A stretch of 64,000 nucleotides of DNA from Bdellovibrionales bacterium GWA1_52_35 (GTDB lineage: Bacteria > Bdellovibrionota > UBA1018). The stretch spans positions 62,001 to 126,000 of the forward strand of contig MEPO01000032.1 of assembly GCA_001769805.1 (NCBI GenBank). The letters run 5' to 3'. Both the position numbers and the translations under genes were made by a program. This document shows positions 1 to 8,707 of the stretch, piece by piece. Within the stretch, counting starts at the first letter, position 1. Each line of letters begins with the position of its first letter. The notes under the pieces were generated by a model that had not been told where the DNA came from, did no database searches, and saw nothing but the letters and a program-made list of their open reading frames with translations.

Positions 1-705
1 GCGGGCATGGCCGCAAGCGCTTCTGGTTTGAAAAGCCCGAGTGATTTGTATGCAGCCTTCCTCAAAAGCGCGACTGTCCGTGATAGTTTAATTACAAAAT
101 TCAAGTTGCAAGATAAGTATGGCGAAAAGCTGCGCTCCGATGCACATAAGGTATTAAGTAAGCATATCGATATCTCAGTGGATAAGGTATCAGGATTGAT
201 TTCGATTTCTGCAACCGATCGGGATCCGAAATTTGCAGCGGATCTTGCCAATGCTCACATGGAAGCAATGCAGGGATTGTTAGGACGACTTTCACTTTCT
301 GATGCCCAACAACGGCGAAAATTTTTTGCCGAGCAGGTGAATTCGGTTTCTGAGAAGCCATTTCGAGATGTACGAGTGCAGGAACTGATTTTAAGTTCAA
401 TGATTCGCCAGTATGAACTGGCCAGAATAGATGAAGCTAAGGAAGGTCCGTTATTACAGCAGGTGGACGTCGCGACGCCCCCGGATAAGCGTTCGAAACC
501 GATGCGTGGACTCATCGTATTGATTGCGGCATTAGTGGGGCTTGTAATTGGTATAATTCTGAGTTTATTTAAGCAGGCCGTGCGTCAGACACGGAGTAAT
601 CCTGTCGATAGCGAGAGAATGGATAAACTGCAGGAGGCTTGGGGTTCCGCCTGGCGGGCGATGATGGATTTAGGAAAAAGAAATTCTAGCCGGCGGCATG
701 TTTAA
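1..705 (+). CDS. Wzz-like polysaccharide chain-length determinant, C-terminal part (5' end outside window)
   Basis: The reading frame is open from base 1, so the N-terminus with its first membrane helix lies upstream. What remains is a periplasmic alpha/beta region, then a motif PPDKRSKPMRG directly before a strongly hydrophobic helix (about residues 168-188 of the visible part) and a basic cytoplasmic tail. A proline-rich segment before the second transmembrane helix is the hallmark of Wzz/chain-length-determinant proteins, which set polymer length for Wzy-made O-antigen or capsule. There is no visible C-terminal BY-kinase domain. The stop overlaps the convergent flippase gene by 20 bp. The context of Wzx, Wzy-like and glycosyltransferase genes supports the call. 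Which subfamily it belongs to cannot be decided without the missing half. Confidence 0.7.
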   Translation, partial: AGMAASASGLKSPSDLYAAFLKSATVRDSLITKFKLQDKYGEKLRSDAHKVLSKHIDISVDKVSGLISISATDRDPKFAADLANAHMEAMQGLLGRLSLSDAQQRRKFFAEQVNSVSEKPFRDVRVQELILSSMIRQYELARIDEAKEGPLLQQVDVATPPDKRSKPMRGLIVLIAALVGLVIGIILSLFKQAVRQTRSNPVDSERMDKLQEAWGSAWRAMMDLGKRNSSRRHV

Positions 706-2101
706 GGTGATTCATTATCTTTGCTGATAGTTGTTTAAGTAGCCCTTTAAGCGACTGGTGGTGAATTAGTAGAGTTAAAAAAAACATTAAAAAACTCACC
801 CAGAAAAACCGCGGTTCTCCGAAAGAGGCAACAGTAGCCTGCACAAGCAATAGTAGAGCTGAAAAAAGTAATTTGGGCAAATCAACTTGAATGGACACAA
901 ATTTGTTCAATTCTAAAAAGCGATAGCCAACGATAAAAGTATACGAGGCGAAACCCGCAACAGATGCTCCCAAAATCCCGAAGGGTTTTATCAGAAGTAT
1001 ACATAAAACAACATTGACCATGGCTCCGGCAATAGTAGTTCTCATCGTGATTGCATTTCTTTTGGCCGCAAAGAAAATGGTGCCTATAAATGCGGAGTAA
1101 CAGCTGGCGACTGCTGCTAAAATCAAAAATGGTGAATAAATCCAAGCCGAATAGAATTCACCGATTAACAGTAATTTAGACAAGTACGGAGCTAGCGCAA
1201 TCATCAAAGAGCCGAATATAAGTATTAGCGCAGAAACGGATTTGAATACTTCAGAATAAAACTGATCGCGCCCATTTTCATCGTATGTTGCAGAAGCGGA
1301 AATCTGCCACGATTGCTGAAACATGGTCGTTAGTAAATTTACTGATGCGGGAAGTTTGCTTGCAGCGGTAAATAGACCCGCAGCTGCAACATCGCGATAC
1401 TCCAAAACAAAAAATCGTCCAGATACATTAATAAGCCACCAAGAAATTAGACCCGGAACGAGTGGTAGGCTAAATGCGCACATTTGCTTCATTAGCATGC
1501 GATCAATAGCTGTGTACCGAATCATCGAATACATTTTTCCAAAAAAGAAAAGAACGATAATAGAGAGCAGGTTCGAAAATATGATTGCCAATAAGTAACC
1601 TGTGATTCCGCTTTTATTGTAAATGAGCAGGAAATAACTGAAAATCAAAAGAGCAAACGCATTTAAAACGCTGCTAAAGAAGAAAAGCCGGATCTCATTA
1701 ATGCCTCGGGCAAACATCCCCAGAAGCTGCCTTGTTGCGCTAGTAGCGTAAAGAAAGCAAAAGCAAAGTGCAATATTGTTAGAAAAAGATGAGACAAAGA
1801 ATGGATAAAGAAAAAAAACAAAAAGAACTCCAATTATAACTATAGCCAGACCATTGCTCAATATAGCAGACTTTGATGAATTTTTATCGAGAGCGTAGCG
1901 TAATGCTGATTCGCTGATACTCAGAGTAAGGATCGGTACAAGTAACTCAGTTGTGCTATTCAATAGTTCAACAAAGCCGAACTGTTCTTTAGACAGAACA
2001 GATGTATACAAGCTGAGCAAAGCAAACTGAATCAGCTTGGTGATTGTTCCTGATACTCCAAATATTAAAGTATTTTTTGCAAGATTATTGGATTCGCTCA
2101 T
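686..2101 (-). CDS. Wzx-type polysaccharide flippase (MOP superfamily)
   Basis: A 471-residue, almost entirely hydrophobic protein with about 12-14 predicted membrane helices. The N-terminal part (KNTLIFGVSGTITKLIQF, then EQFGFVELLNS) matches the polysaccharide-biosynthesis/MATE-like flippase pattern. Such proteins move undecaprenyl-PP-linked repeat units across the inner membrane for Wzy polymerisation. It is the last gene of a reverse-strand block (GT2, GT4, EpsG-like polymerase, pyruvyl transferase, flippase). It starts 12 bp after the pyruvyl transferase stop, so it is probably co-transcribed. The DNA is visibly AT-rich compared with the flanks, which is usual for horizontally exchanged O-antigen genes. 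The general call is firm; the exact substrate is not visible. Confidence 0.85.
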   Translation of the reverse strand: MSESNNLAKNTLIFGVSGTITKLIQFALLSLYTSVLSKEQFGFVELLNSTTELLVPILTLSISESALRYALDKNSSKSAILSNGLAIVIIGVLFVFFLYPFFVSSFSNNIALCFCFLYATSATRQLLGMFARGINEIRLFFFSSVLNAFALLIFSYFLLIYNKSGITGYLLAIIFSNLLSIIVLFFFGKMYSMIRYTAIDRMLMKQMCAFSLPLVPGLISWWLINVSGRFFVLEYRDVAAAGLFTAASKLPASVNLLTTMFQQSWQISASATYDENGRDQFYSEVFKSVSALILIFGSLMIALAPYLSKLLLIGEFYSAWIYSPFLILAAVASCYSAFIGTIFFAAKRNAITMRTTIAGAMVNVVLCILLIKPFGILGASVAGFASYTFIVGYRFLELNKFVSIQVDLPKLLFSALLLLVQATVASFGEPRFFWVSFLMFFLTLLIHHQSLKGLLKQLSAKIMNHLKHAAG

Positions 2102-2113
2102 TAGGCCGGTTGT

Positions 2114-3091
2114 CTAGTAAGTTACGCCAAACTGGTTTAGCCAAAGTTTAATTTTTTCGTAATGCACCGGTAACGAAGTGGAAAAAGTTGAATTAATTTT
2201 GTATCGGAGTGTTTCGATATCATGACGTGGAATAACTATAGGGCTATTGCTGCCGAACATGTTTACAGTTCTGTAGTCTATGGATAATATTACAGCTCGT
2301 TTCTTTTGCTGAATGGCGTAGACTCCTCCATGAAGTCTATTTCCAACGTAATCAATTTGTCCTTGCAATAGTTTTTGATAACTTATCAGATTTGAGGGAA
2401 TTATTGTGATCTCATCTGTGGCGTTTAAACGTTCCAAATACGCGATATCCTGAAATGCTTGCGGCCAGAAATACAATTTGTTGTAATTCCGACCGAGGAT
2501 TTTGATCATTTCTCGGTCGCGTGCTTCGTCTGGGGTGTAATGGGTTAATGTGAACACGACTTCATCGCTCTTGCTGGTTGGAACCTGAGCAAGGTGTTCC
2601 TGGCTAAGTCCCCACATGGTTACACATCCCGTATTGAGTGCCCTAAATCCCATGTCTTCTAAAAATACTTTAGTGGCTTCATCCCTGACGCTGTGAATGA
2701 AGGATTTAGACAAAGTTCTCTTATAGAGGAGTCTGGTATAGAGATTGGCTTTTGTTGCGTTCTTTCCAAGGCCAACGCCAAGGAGGATTGCGTTCTTTGC
2801 TACTCCGGTATTTAGTAAGTCAATGTTCCAGTTGGGTAAGGGGCGCAGCATGTTTACGTAAAGCAAGTTAGTTCCGCAAATAAATTGGTAATCAACATTC
2901 CGATAAGCACTAAGTTTTTTTCGAAATAAAAGATTCTGAAGGATTGAGTGACAACGTGTATGTGTGGGGCATTCATAAACGCAAGCCTCATTTAGCAAGG
3001 GCCCTAAAGCAATAAGTGCAGAGTCATAAATCACTTTGTCGCCGATGTTCATCGATCCAAGAGCAGTGTTGAATAGTAGTATATTTTTCAT
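2114..3091 (-). CDS. polysaccharide pyruvyl transferase family protein
   Basis: The most likely start is ATG at 3091 (MKNILLFNTALGSMNIGD), with AGAAAG upstream and 10 bp after the polymerase stop. The frame stays open to 3169, but that extension would overlap the polymerase and lacks family similarity. The N-terminal signature (N-G-D-x-x-I after the first strand), the central SVRDEATKVFLEDMG segment and a late NRLHGGVYA motif are typical of the CsaB/WcaK pyruvyl transferase fold. Known members add ketal pyruvate to a sugar residue, giving negative charge to the polymer. Length (325 residues) is normal. In this operon it probably modifies the repeat unit. Confidence 0.8.
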   Translation of the reverse strand: MKNILLFNTALGSMNIGDKVIYDSALIALGPLLNEACVYECPTHTRCHSILQNLLFRKKLSAYRNVDYQFICGTNLLYVNMLRPLPNWNIDLLNTGVAKNAILLGVGLGKNATKANLYTRLLYKRTLSKSFIHSVRDEATKVFLEDMGFRALNTGCVTMWGLSQEHLAQVPTSKSDEVVFTLTHYTPDEARDREMIKILGRNYNKLYFWPQAFQDIAYLERLNATDEITIIPSNLISYQKLLQGQIDYVGNRLHGGVYAIQQKKRAVILSIDYRTVNMFGSNSPIVIPRHDIETLRYKINSTFSTSLPVHYEKIKLWLNQFGVTY

Positions 3092-3101
3092 GAGTGTCTT
3101 T

Positions 3102-4226
3102 CTAGAATAGTGATCCCCAATAAAAGTTATAGGGATAAACGCGGTTCCAGTCAGGTCGGTAATATTCAATCACACAGTCGTATGAAGTAAATAATAATAC
3201 CACAATCAATATTGCTAATCGTGAATACGTCTTGTCCTTTATATAATGAAGAGAATTTGGAAGATAGATGATGGAAAATACCGTGAAATACGCGGCTGCT
3301 CGATCGAGCAAGTTAAATTTAAGTGAGATTGCGCTGATGACAACACCAATCAGCAATATATTAGTCGTCAAAAAGCCGTCTGGTATTTGATGGATATTGT
3401 TCGGCATAACGTACGAATGAGGTGAGTTGTCTTTTTTGTGGTAACCGACAAGAAATCCCAATGCGAGAATGGCTGAAAAAATAATTAAATTTGCGATGGT
3501 TGCTAGGCGCGTGTTCATATTTAGGTAGTCGGACCCAAGGTAATAAGCAAACCGAGAAAATGCAGTCAACAGAAGGCTAAAAAATTCGTCAAAATAGATA
3601 AGAATGCCGACAGTGACAATTGCTACAAAAAGTAGTGATGTCTTTTTTAACCGGAAATAAGATGCTGGCCATATAATCAGGAATGATAGTGCGGTGATGT
3701 GAAATGTTGAGGCGCAAAGAACAGAGATGATGAACCAAGTGTGCTGTTTTTTGTTAAATAGATGGTAAGCGAGCAAACAAATTAGTATTGCAAATGTGTG
3801 TCGAATACTGTTTACCGAAAGTGAGAAATAACGTAGCAGAAAAAAGAGCAAAGTACTCATCCATACCATATTAGAATACTTGTAAATAAATAGAGCAAAT
3901 CCCAACATTGAAATTACGCTCGTGAAAATAAGGAGAATTTGGGGGTTCGGTGAAATTGCACTAAGAATCTTATTCAAATATAAATATCCAGGTTCATATC
4001 TTTCCATAAGGAGTGATGTGTCGGTTATTCCGGCGACTTCAGAAAAAAGGACGCTATAAGCCGAAGTATCATTTCCTACACTGCTTGACCGAAAAGCTCC
4101 TAGAAAAGCGAAAGAAGAAAAGACTAGAATTAGAAATGTGAAGTCCTTCGTCTTTGAGCTTCCGTTAAAATAAGTAAAAAGAGATGCGATAATAATGAGC
4201 GAAGTAATAACTAGTGTTGTGATCAT
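3102..4226 (-). CDS. EpsG-family membrane protein, probable Wzy-type polymerase
   Basis: 374 residues with about 10 hydrophobic helices. Family landmarks are visible: FRSSSVGNDTSAYSVLF, then ERYEPGYLYLNKI, then SVNSIRHTFAI after a helix. This R..GND..Y / EPGY / IR..A order is the EpsG signature. Family members are thought to polymerise repeat units in Wzy-dependent pathways. It begins 2 bp after the stop of the upstream glycosyltransferase and has no separate ribosome site, which suggests translational coupling. Together with the flippase and the Wzz-like protein it completes a Wzx/Wzy set. AT-rich like its neighbours. Confidence 0.8.
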   Translation of the reverse strand: MITTLVITSLIIIASLFTYFNGSSKTKDFTFLILVFSSFAFLGAFRSSSVGNDTSAYSVLFSEVAGITDTSLLMERYEPGYLYLNKILSAISPNPQILLIFTSVISMLGFALFIYKYSNMVWMSTLLFFLLRYFSLSVNSIRHTFAILICLLAYHLFNKKQHTWFIISVLCASTFHITALSFLIIWPASYFRLKKTSLLFVAIVTVGILIYFDEFFSLLLTAFSRFAYYLGSDYLNMNTRLATIANLIIFSAILALGFLVGYHKKDNSPHSYVMPNNIHQIPDGFLTTNILLIGVVISAISLKFNLLDRAAAYFTVFSIIYLPNSLHYIKDKTYSRLAILIVVLLFTSYDCVIEYYRPDWNRVYPYNFYWGSLF

Positions 4227-4228
4227 TG

Positions 4229-5365
4229 TTACTTGCTCTTAAGTATTAGACTTGAGTAGAAAGTTTCGAGTTTATTTGCCTCTTCGCAGATGTCATATCC
4301 AACAAGTCGGTTGCTCTCATGAGTGCCTTCGCGCCTGCCGTTATGAATCGACAATGAAATCGTTTCGGACCAGAGACTGGCTTTCTCGCTCAAGCTTAAG
4401 TAAGTTACGTTTTTCGTGATAGCAGCCTCTCTTGTTACTGAATCAGAAAGAACACACGGCAGGCCGGAGGCTTGAGCCTCAATTGCTACCAAAGGCAGTC
4501 CTTCAAAAAAAGACGGCAGAACGAATGCATCCATAGCCTGAAACAACTCGTTTACATCGGTTCTGGTGCCTAAAAATAATACTTGCTTGCTAAGTCCGAG
4601 TGTTTCCACCTGTGAAGATATCTCACTGGATAGCTCGTTCAGTGGGCCGACTAATAGGAGAACTGAGTTCTTATTGGTTTTTGCAAATTCAGCAAAAATT
4701 GTTACTAAAAAGGAATGATTTTTTTGAGGGGCAAAACGGCCTACATGGCCCACTACTAGTTTGTCATCGATACCAAGTTTGGTTCGCACTTGGTGTCTAA
4801 TATCTTTGTCGTATTTGAAGTGGTCGCAATCTATTGCGTTGTTCATGATGTACACTTTACCGCATTTTGCCGTGTTTTCCCCAAACAGAAACGCTGCAGC
4901 AGCCTTTGAACAGGCAAAGAGAATCGTTGCGTATTTCGTTAATCCCAAACAGAGAATAAAATTTCTGAGGCTTCTTGTCTTGTGATCGGAATATTTTGTG
5001 GCGTGAGAATGAGCAATCGCGTGTTGAATTCCATAATAGCGAGCAAGAGGAAATACCATGAACGCTATGTTTACTGAGTGAAGATGTACGGCAAGATAGT
5101 CTTTGTTTTTGCAAAAAAATCTCAGATATTCAGAAAAACACTTGATGCTATTTTTAATTGATAATCTCGGAAAGATATAGACGTTCGCACCCAAGGACTT
5201 TACCTGTTCGTCGAATAAACCGTTTTCGCTGGTTGCGTGTAAAATAAAATCAAACTGAATCTTGGTTTTATCAATGTTCCTGTAGTAGTTCAGTAGTACT
5301 GAGCCAACGCCACCTTGGGGGCGGCTGCCGATAATATGAAGTATCCTTGGGGGTATTAAATTCAT
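4229..5365 (-). CDS. glycosyltransferase family 4 (GT-B), EpsF-like
   Basis: 378 residues. The N-terminal domain has the glycine-rich loop RPQGGVGSVLLNYYR and HAIAHSHATKYS. The C-terminal domain has VVGHVGRFAPQKNH and the donor-binding E-x7-E motif in FFEGLPLVAIEAQ. This is the classic GT4 retaining glycosyltransferase layout and is closest in feel to EpsF/CapM-type enzymes of exopolysaccharide loci. It transfers a sugar to the growing lipid-linked repeat unit on the cytoplasmic face. A CAGGAAG ribosome site lies just before the ATG. It is followed at 2 bp by the polymerase gene. Sugar specificity cannot be read from sequence. Confidence 0.88.
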   Translation of the reverse strand: MNLIPPRILHIIGSRPQGGVGSVLLNYYRNIDKTKIQFDFILHATSENGLFDEQVKSLGANVYIFPRLSIKNSIKCFSEYLRFFCKNKDYLAVHLHSVNIAFMVFPLARYYGIQHAIAHSHATKYSDHKTRSLRNFILCLGLTKYATILFACSKAAAAFLFGENTAKCGKVYIMNNAIDCDHFKYDKDIRHQVRTKLGIDDKLVVGHVGRFAPQKNHSFLVTIFAEFAKTNKNSVLLLVGPLNELSSEISSQVETLGLSKQVLFLGTRTDVNELFQAMDAFVLPSFFEGLPLVAIEAQASGLPCVLSDSVTREAAITKNVTYLSLSEKASLWSETISLSIHNGRREGTHESNRLVGYDICEEANKLETFYSSLILKSK

Positions 5366-5409
5366 CTTCCTGTTTGGCTTTCGGAGTTAACGGCGAACGG
5401 ATTATCTAG

Positions 5410-6441
5410 TTATCTTGTAAGTTCGGTGAAAAGCTTTTGTTTTGATCTTTTTTGTAGATAGAAACTAGCAACTCCTCTAAGAAACCCATAACCATAGCCA
5501 AAATGGAAAGCGGTGAAAATAAAAGGCAGGATAGGTAGGTAGAGTAATTGGTCTAATCTGCGACAAGCATGTATTGTGGCTAGGGCTGTTCCGAGAATGT
5601 AGCACGATAATAGCGTAACAAGGGTGAGTTGTGCTGTTTTGGAGAAAAGTGCAAGAAGGCTAAGTGCAATCAGGCTGAAAATAAAAATGCCCGGAACGAG
5701 ATGGCGGATCGAAGCGGGTGTTTTATGTTTCTGAATGACCCTGACCTTCCAATATCCGTACTGCATATACTGTTTAAATAAGGTTAATAAAGAAGCGCGA
5801 GGGTAATACCACGATTTAATTGTGGGAGATTGCCAGATCTTTCCGCCAGAGCGCACAATTCGGAGATTTAGCTCGTCGTCTTGGTTGCGAACAAAAGTTT
5901 CGTCAAACAGTCCAATAGCCTCTAATGTCTTTTTTTTCCAGCACCCTAGGTAAACAGTGTCCACCAGACCTTCGTACGCTAACGAGTGCGAGCCTGCTCC
6001 CCCTGAAGAAAATGGGGACTGGAATGCAAGAGCGATAGCATTTTGTAGATAATTAACGCCTTTTGCATGCCATGCGCCGCCCACATTGTCGGCACCAGTA
6101 GTATTGAGTTGTTGAATGCACTCACTGATATAGTCAAAGGAGTACTCGGAGTGAACGTCCATTCTTATAATTATCTCACCTTTTGCAGCGCGAATTGCAT
6201 GATTTAATGCCGCGGGTGTGGTGCGATCCGGGTTGTCAATAACTCTCAGGTGGTCGTATTGATCAAGAATGTTCTTCAGTTTGTCTCGTGTTCCATCATC
6301 GCTCATGCCGTCTGCAATGATTATTTCAAGGTCAATGCCAGTGAGCATTTGGTTTGAGACAGACTTTACGAATTGTTCGATATATTCTACTTCATTGCGA
6401 CAAGGTACTATAACTGAAACTTTTTGTACGCTCGTGTTCAC
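5410..6441 (-). CDS. glycosyltransferase family 2, ExoA-like, with C-terminal membrane region
   Basis: Starts at GTG 6441 with GAGGGAG upstream. The N-terminal GT-A domain carries VSVIVPCRNE, the nucleotide-binding IIADGMSDDGT and the metal-binding MDVHSEY (DxH rather than DxD). Further on are LGCWKKKTLEAIGLFDE and NQDDELNLR, the acceptor-side ED-like motif of GT2 enzymes. About residues 250-320 form two or three hydrophobic helices, as in succinoglycan ExoA/EpsO types. It is the first gene of the reverse-strand polysaccharide block and is divergently arranged from the aminotransferase at 6652. It probably adds an early sugar of the repeat unit. Confidence 0.85.
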   Translation of the reverse strand: MNTSVQKVSVIVPCRNEVEYIEQFVKSVSNQMLTGIDLEIIIADGMSDDGTRDKLKNILDQYDHLRVIDNPDRTTPAALNHAIRAAKGEIIIRMDVHSEYSFDYISECIQQLNTTGADNVGGAWHAKGVNYLQNAIALAFQSPFSSGGAGSHSLAYEGLVDTVYLGCWKKKTLEAIGLFDETFVRNQDDELNLRIVRSGGKIWQSPTIKSWYYPRASLLTLFKQYMQYGYWKVRVIQKHKTPASIRHLVPGIFIFSLIALSLLALFSKTAQLTLVTLLSCYILGTALATIHACRRLDQLLYLPILPFIFTAFHFGYGYGFLRGVASFYLQKRSKQKLFTELTR

Positions 6442-6651
6442 TGTGAATTCTCCCTCGTAAAATCAAAATCGAGTGCTCCGAATATTGGCAACGCCGTTGG
6501 CAGCATTTTGTAATCACATTAATTTCGCATTCGTTTGCGGTATTCGCAATGATCAAATCGGGCTTCAGTTGTTCGATAAAGCGAGCAGCGATCTGTTTTC
6601 TTGCTGCGCAGAGACTAATGTGCTTAATTTGTTTTCACGAATGGAACTACT
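6442..6651. other. divergent intergenic region between two polysaccharide transcription units
   Basis: This 210-bp stretch separates the reverse block (ends at 6441) from the forward block (starts at 6652) and must hold outward promoters for both. I see no clear consensus promoter pair or strong hairpin. Short open frames across it do not resemble proteins. Confidence 0.4.
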
Positions 6652-7815
6652 ATGAAAAAGCGAGAAATATTTTTGCCATTTTCCCCCCCTCTCATTGGCG
6701 AAGAGGAAATAAAGGAGGTCGTAGCGACCTTGCGCACAGATTGGATCACAACCGGGCCGAAGACCAAAGACTTTGAAAAGCAGTTTGCCTCTTATGTGCA
6801 AGGACCGGGCGCCTTGGCTCTGAACTCCTGTACTGCCGCTCTTCATACCGCACTCGTGACCCTCGGTATTGGCGCTGGAGACGAAGTCATCTCAACCCCC
6901 ATGACCTTTGTAGCGAGTGCCAATGTGGTCGAATATGCCGGCGCTCGGCCTGTTTTGGTCGATGTTTGCAGTGATACCCTCAACATTGATCCAGCAAAGG
7001 TCGAAGCAGCCATCACCCCTAAGACTCGCGCAATCATACCAGTCCATTACTCAGGTCACCCAGCGGATATGGACCCGATCCATGCGCTGGCAGCCAAACA
7101 CAAATTGACCGTCATTGAAGATGCCGCTCATGCAGTGCCCGCGAAATATAAGGGTAGGTTCATCGGCTCTGGCCCCAATCCCGTTGCTTTCAGCTTCTAC
7201 GCAACCAAGAACATGACAACCGCAGAAGGCGGTATGTTGACGGCGAGCCCCGAGTTCCTGGAGCAGGCGAGAGTGGTCAGTCTTCATGGAATGAATCGGG
7301 ATGCTTGGAAGCGATATCAGCCGGGCGGTAACTGGAAATACGATGTCGTGACCCCAGGTTTCAAATATAATATGACTGATATTCAGGCGAGTCTTGGGCT
7401 CTGGCAATTGAAAAAACTTCAGAGCTTTCAAGCGCGCAGACGAGAAATCGTAGCACAGTATCAGAGAGCTTTTGGCGATAGTCCTGCTTTAGAGATCCCA
7501 GTATTGCGTCCCGAGGTGGAGCATGCCTGGCATTTGTACGTGCTGAGGCTTCGGGCTGAGGCGCTCAAGATCGAAAGGGATCAGTTCATTGAAGAGCTGA
7601 CCGCGCGAAAGATCGGGACTTCCGTGCATTTCATTCCCGTACATCTCCATTCCTTTTACCGTAATAAGTATGGATTGAAGGAAAGAGACTTCCCGGTCAC
7701 TTTTGACAACTATTTACGAATGCTGAGCCTGCCGCTTAATCCGAGAATGACTGATCAGGATGTTGCTGATGTGATTGAAGCCGTTCTGGATATCGTCACT
7801 CAGAATCGGAGATGA
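6652..7815 (+). CDS. DegT/DnrJ/EryC1/StrS family sugar aminotransferase (PglE/PseC-like)
   Basis: 387 residues, the normal length for PLP-dependent nucleotide-sugar aminotransferases. Visible landmarks are FSPPLIGEEEIKEVVATL, TDWITTGPKTKDFEKQF, LNSCTAALHTAL, DEVISTPMTFVASAN, IEDAAHAVPAKYKG and the PLP lysine in FSFYATKNMTTAEGG. These enzymes aminate a keto group on a UDP- or dTDP-sugar. The next genes are a PglC-like sugar transferase and a PglF-like 4,6-dehydratase. The likely role is therefore amination of UDP-4-keto-6-deoxy-GlcNAc to a UDP-4-amino sugar. The stop overlaps the next start in an ATGA arrangement. No PglD-like acetyltransferase is seen in the window. Confidence 0.9.
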   Translation: MKKREIFLPFSPPLIGEEEIKEVVATLRTDWITTGPKTKDFEKQFASYVQGPGALALNSCTAALHTALVTLGIGAGDEVISTPMTFVASANVVEYAGARPVLVDVCSDTLNIDPAKVEAAITPKTRAIIPVHYSGHPADMDPIHALAAKHKLTVIEDAAHAVPAKYKGRFIGSGPNPVAFSFYATKNMTTAEGGMLTASPEFLEQARVVSLHGMNRDAWKRYQPGGNWKYDVVTPGFKYNMTDIQASLGLWQLKKLQSFQARRREIVAQYQRAFGDSPALEIPVLRPEVEHAWHLYVLRLRAEALKIERDQFIEELTARKIGTSVHFIPVHLHSFYRNKYGLKERDFPVTFDNYLRMLSLPLNPRMTDQDVADVIEAVLDIVTQNRR

Positions 7816-8429
7816 GCTGCAGCATGCGACGATTTAAGGGCGTTAAACGGGTATTTGATTTGCTCTTTGTGATTCCTGGTCTCATCGTCTTGGTACCGGT
7901 TTTTGTAGGGGTTGCGGTATTAATTAAGCTCGAGGGTGATGGCCCTGTTTTTTTTCGGCAGACTCGGGTGGGGTATAAGGGCAAACTCTTTAAGATCTGG
8001 AAATTTCGAACCATGTACGTCGATGCCGAAAAGCGTGGCCTTGGGATTACCGTAGGGCAAGATCCTCGAATTACGAGAGCGGGGAGGGTGCTTCGCAAGT
8101 TGAAATTAGACGAGTTGCCCCAGCTTGTTAATGTTCTACTTGGGGAAATGAGCCTGGTCGGACCAAGGCCTGAATTGCTGCGTTATGTCGAAAAATACAC
8201 CGATCAACAGCGAGCAGTATTATTATACAGCCCCGGTATAACCGACCCGGCATCGATTCAATTCAGAAACGAAAGTGAGATCCTGGCCGGGGAGTCGGAT
8301 CCTGACAAGGTTTATATCGAGCGGATTATGCCCGAAAAGATTCGCATTAATTTGCATTACGCTACTCGCGCCGGCGTGTTTGATGATCTAGCTGTTATTT
8401 TCAAAACCATTTTTGCAATTGCCCGTTGA
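7812..8429 (+). CDS. undecaprenyl-phosphate sugar-1-phosphate transferase, short PglC type
   Basis: 205 residues with one N-terminal hydrophobic segment (VFDLLFVIPGLIVLVPVF), then FFRQTRVGYKGKLFKIWKFR, and the catalytic Asp-Glu dyad in LKLDELPQLVNVLLGEMSLV followed by GPRPE. This is the bacterial sugar transferase family. The short form with a single re-entrant helix matches PglC-type monotopic phosphoglycosyl transferases rather than long WcaJ types. It attaches the first sugar phosphate to undecaprenyl phosphate and so starts repeat-unit assembly. It overlaps the aminotransferase by 4 bp. Confidence 0.9.
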   Translation: MSCSMRRFKGVKRVFDLLFVIPGLIVLVPVFVGVAVLIKLEGDGPVFFRQTRVGYKGKLFKIWKFRTMYVDAEKRGLGITVGQDPRITRAGRVLRKLKLDELPQLVNVLLGEMSLVGPRPELLRYVEKYTDQQRAVLLYSPGITDPASIQFRNESEILAGESDPDKVYIERIMPEKIRINLHYATRAGVFDDLAVIFKTIFAIAR

Positions 8430-8635
8430 GATTGAGATAAAGCGCTGGGTACATCGGCAGTCACGCTGTACGGAAACTTTAAAGGCCGGTTGTAGACGTT
8501 TCTTGATGATATTTAATTTCAGTATAACCGATCAGGTTTAACGTTTTTTCGTAACGCCTGTCGCATTGCGCCGAAATACACTCCAAAAGCGGGGTGCTAA
8601 TCACATACATTCAAAATTTTATTCAACTGTTTTCA

Positions 8636-8664
8636 TTGAAAAAAACTTCACAAGAACGTATTTT
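8636..8664 (+). promoter_or_regulatory. candidate sigma70-type promoter for the dehydratase gene
   Basis: TTGAAA at 8636-8641 and TATTTT at 8659-8664 are separated by 17 bp, 44 bp before the preferred ATG at 8708. The match is good at -35 and moderate at -10. The preceding 278-bp gap (8430-8707) shows nothing else clear. Confidence 0.35.
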
Positions 8665-8707
8665 TTTGGACCTGGGTATTTTTCGCTTTTTTAGGAGAGA
8701 GAGCCAA

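Noticed and set aside
6473-6655. Short forward frame in the divergent polysaccharide promoter region
   Set aside because: It has no ribosome site and its translated sequence has no protein-like pattern.
8594-8707. Upstream extension of the dehydratase gene
   Set aside because: A strong AGGAGAG site precedes ATG 8708 and a promoter-like pair lies at 8636-8664. The added residues do not resemble the family.
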